From NCBI GenBank assembly GCA_026120185.1, contig JANUWF010001050.1, forward strand, positions 496,001-560,000: 64,000 nt of DNA, read 5' to 3'. The notes beneath the pieces are model-generated. The model saw nothing but the letters and a program-made list of their open reading frames with translations. It searched no databases and was not told the DNA's origin. Below, in pieces: positions 62,671 through 64,000 of this stretch. Position numbers and translations under genes: made by a program. The stretch's first letter is position 1; the number at the start of each line of letters is the position of its first letter. The DNA comes from Voacanga thouarsii (lineage: Eukaryota; Streptophyta; Magnoliopsida; Gentianales; Apocynaceae).

Positions 62671-64000
62671 CAGTAAGTGCCCAAACTTATGCTCCATTTC
62701 TTACGCGTAATCTATATTTGTCCTTTTGGAGTCTTCTAATCTTCTTAAACCCCCTACAAGGAGTTACAGATATAATCAGTAGCTCCTAAATCAACAATCC
62801 AAATGGATGTTGATCTAACCATTGATATAGACTCTAGATAGAGAACATTACATATGGAGTTTTTCTTAGCCTGAAGATCTGGACACTCATTTTTTCAGTG
62901 TCCCTTCTTCCCACACTTGAAGCATTTGCCCTTGGGTTTGTCTTTGGGCTGGGACTTGGGCTGGTGTATTGCATTACCTTTCTTCTTCTTGAACTTTCTG
63001 GGCTTGGGCCCAGTTCTCGAAGAAAAGGCCATCATAGCTCTAGCTTGTGACTGCACGACCTTCTCTGCCACCTGGAGCTCCTTCATCAACTCCGTTAAAC
63101 TCATATTTAACTTGTTCATGGTGTAATTCAACTTGAACTGAGTGAAGGAACCAGGCAAAGATTCGAGAACCATGTCCACTTAGCTCTCGGGGTCAATAAC
63201 AACCCCCAAGACTTCTGCTTCCTCAAAAGTAGCAATCATCTTGAGTATATGCTCTCTGACTAATGCTCCATCAGTCATCTTGGTGTTTATGATCATTCGA
63301 AGAGCCTCCTGCCTTACGGGCCGACTCTTAACCGCGAACATTGTGGCTAGCGATGTGCTTGTGTTATACGCAATAGCCATGTGTTCGTGTTTGGATTGAA
63401 ACACATTTGATATGGAGGTTAACATATAGCATTGGGTTATCTCGTTAGCCTTCTTCCATATCTTTTCAGCCTCACGCTCCTTAGCGGTGGAACCTTCCCC
63501 AATTACAGGGCAAGTCTTGTATAGAACATACTTATACTATTCAACTGTGAGTATTATGTCTAGGTTTTTTTTTCTAGTCCACATAGTTTGGACCCGTTAG
63601 CTTGTTCTCTCGGAGAATAACGACTATGTAACTGAAAGAATCTCTACCAACCATTTCTAAAATTTTAAAAAATAAAAGAAATTCTTAGTATTTGTAAAAT
63701 AAAAATAATTTTGTGCACTTTATCCTCATAATAAACTTGATAATAGCTAATCCCTTTACTATGATCTTTAACATGATTAATTTGGCTCTTAGAAAAACTG
63801 ATATAACTTCTTGGGAAGATTAACAGTTTCATAAGCTAAGTGTGTTAACCACCACAAATTAATTTTCCTTCTAGGTAATGATTTAGAAGATAACTCCATC
63901 GAGAGGATGGTCATTTCTTCTCATTTCTTATGTACATATCTCGCACTATAACCTCCAACGTGAGCTGACCGATCATAGTACGTATCCCGAATTATTAATT
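62671..64000 (-). pseudogene. Ty1/copia element B: gag and leader, 5' half
   Basis: Gag starts at 63654 on the minus strand and includes MLTSISNVFQSKHEHMAIAY, SFTQFKLNYTMNKLNMSLTE, LQVAEKVVQSQARAMMAFSS and GPKPRKFKKKKGN. The zinc knuckle CFKCGKKGH (near 62900) is better kept than in element A. Downstream, WIVDLGATDYICNSL resembles the protease start, with D-L-G in place of D-T/S-G. Stops appear around 63180, near the knuckle (GKKGH then stop), and downstream. The leader (63655-64000) and 5' LTR continue past the window edge. Element C separates it from its pol half. Confidence 0.88.

Overview
This is nuclear DNA from a flowering plant, probably a eudicot. It is AT-rich, has GT/AG introns, and most of it is nested transposable elements. 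One complete host gene is present: an 11-exon NOT4 gene on the minus strand (11718-19040, with a 5' UTR and promoter reaching about 19.68 kb). It encodes the RING/RRM/CCCH E3 ubiquitin ligase subunit of the CCR4-NOT mRNA-decay complex. I cannot name the species from sequence alone.

Left arm (1-11 kb). A decayed LINE (reverse transcriptase, zinc-binding region and RNase H, ending in an A18 tail at 7151) is split by a Ty3/gypsy-like solo LTR of about 3.4 kb (1165-5258, TSD CCTTT/CCTTC). That LTR is itself interrupted by a GC-ended hAT-like element (4475-5168, TSD ATTATAAA). A foldback MITE (7552-8474) follows, then plain AT-rich DNA with a TA microsatellite.

Middle (19.7-39.5 kb). About 7.8 kb of gene-free AT-rich DNA leads into a decayed Ty1/copia element (RT from about 27.55 kb, RNase H, 3' LTR ending near 39.46 kb). 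Its RNase H region is interrupted at 28688 by a 9093-bp CACTA transposon (28689-37781) with 13-bp termini CACTACAAGAAAA and a TGA target duplication. I see no transposase in it. It carries three pieces of unrelated host genes on one strand with splice sites and phases preserved: an FHA-domain (microspherule-like) gene, a plant coiled-coil protein gene, and a myosin motor gene. This Pack-CACTA-type element is the most interesting object in the window.

Right arm (39.5-64 kb). This part is almost wholly minus-strand Ty1/copia elements. Element A (gag, 43.19-44.47 kb) lies just beyond the LTR of same-family element B (50.02-52.96 kb and 62.67 kb to beyond the window end). The LTR between them is split by an inverted same-family solo LTR (46160-49570, TSD CTTAT), which is split again by another solo LTR (47285-48812, TSD AATTG). 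Element B is also interrupted by a 9.7-kb copia element C (52964-62670). C's 5' LTR contains a tandem duplication of about 0.78 kb, and its leader holds a 120-bp SINE tail with a 14-bp TSD. All retroelement reading frames are broken.
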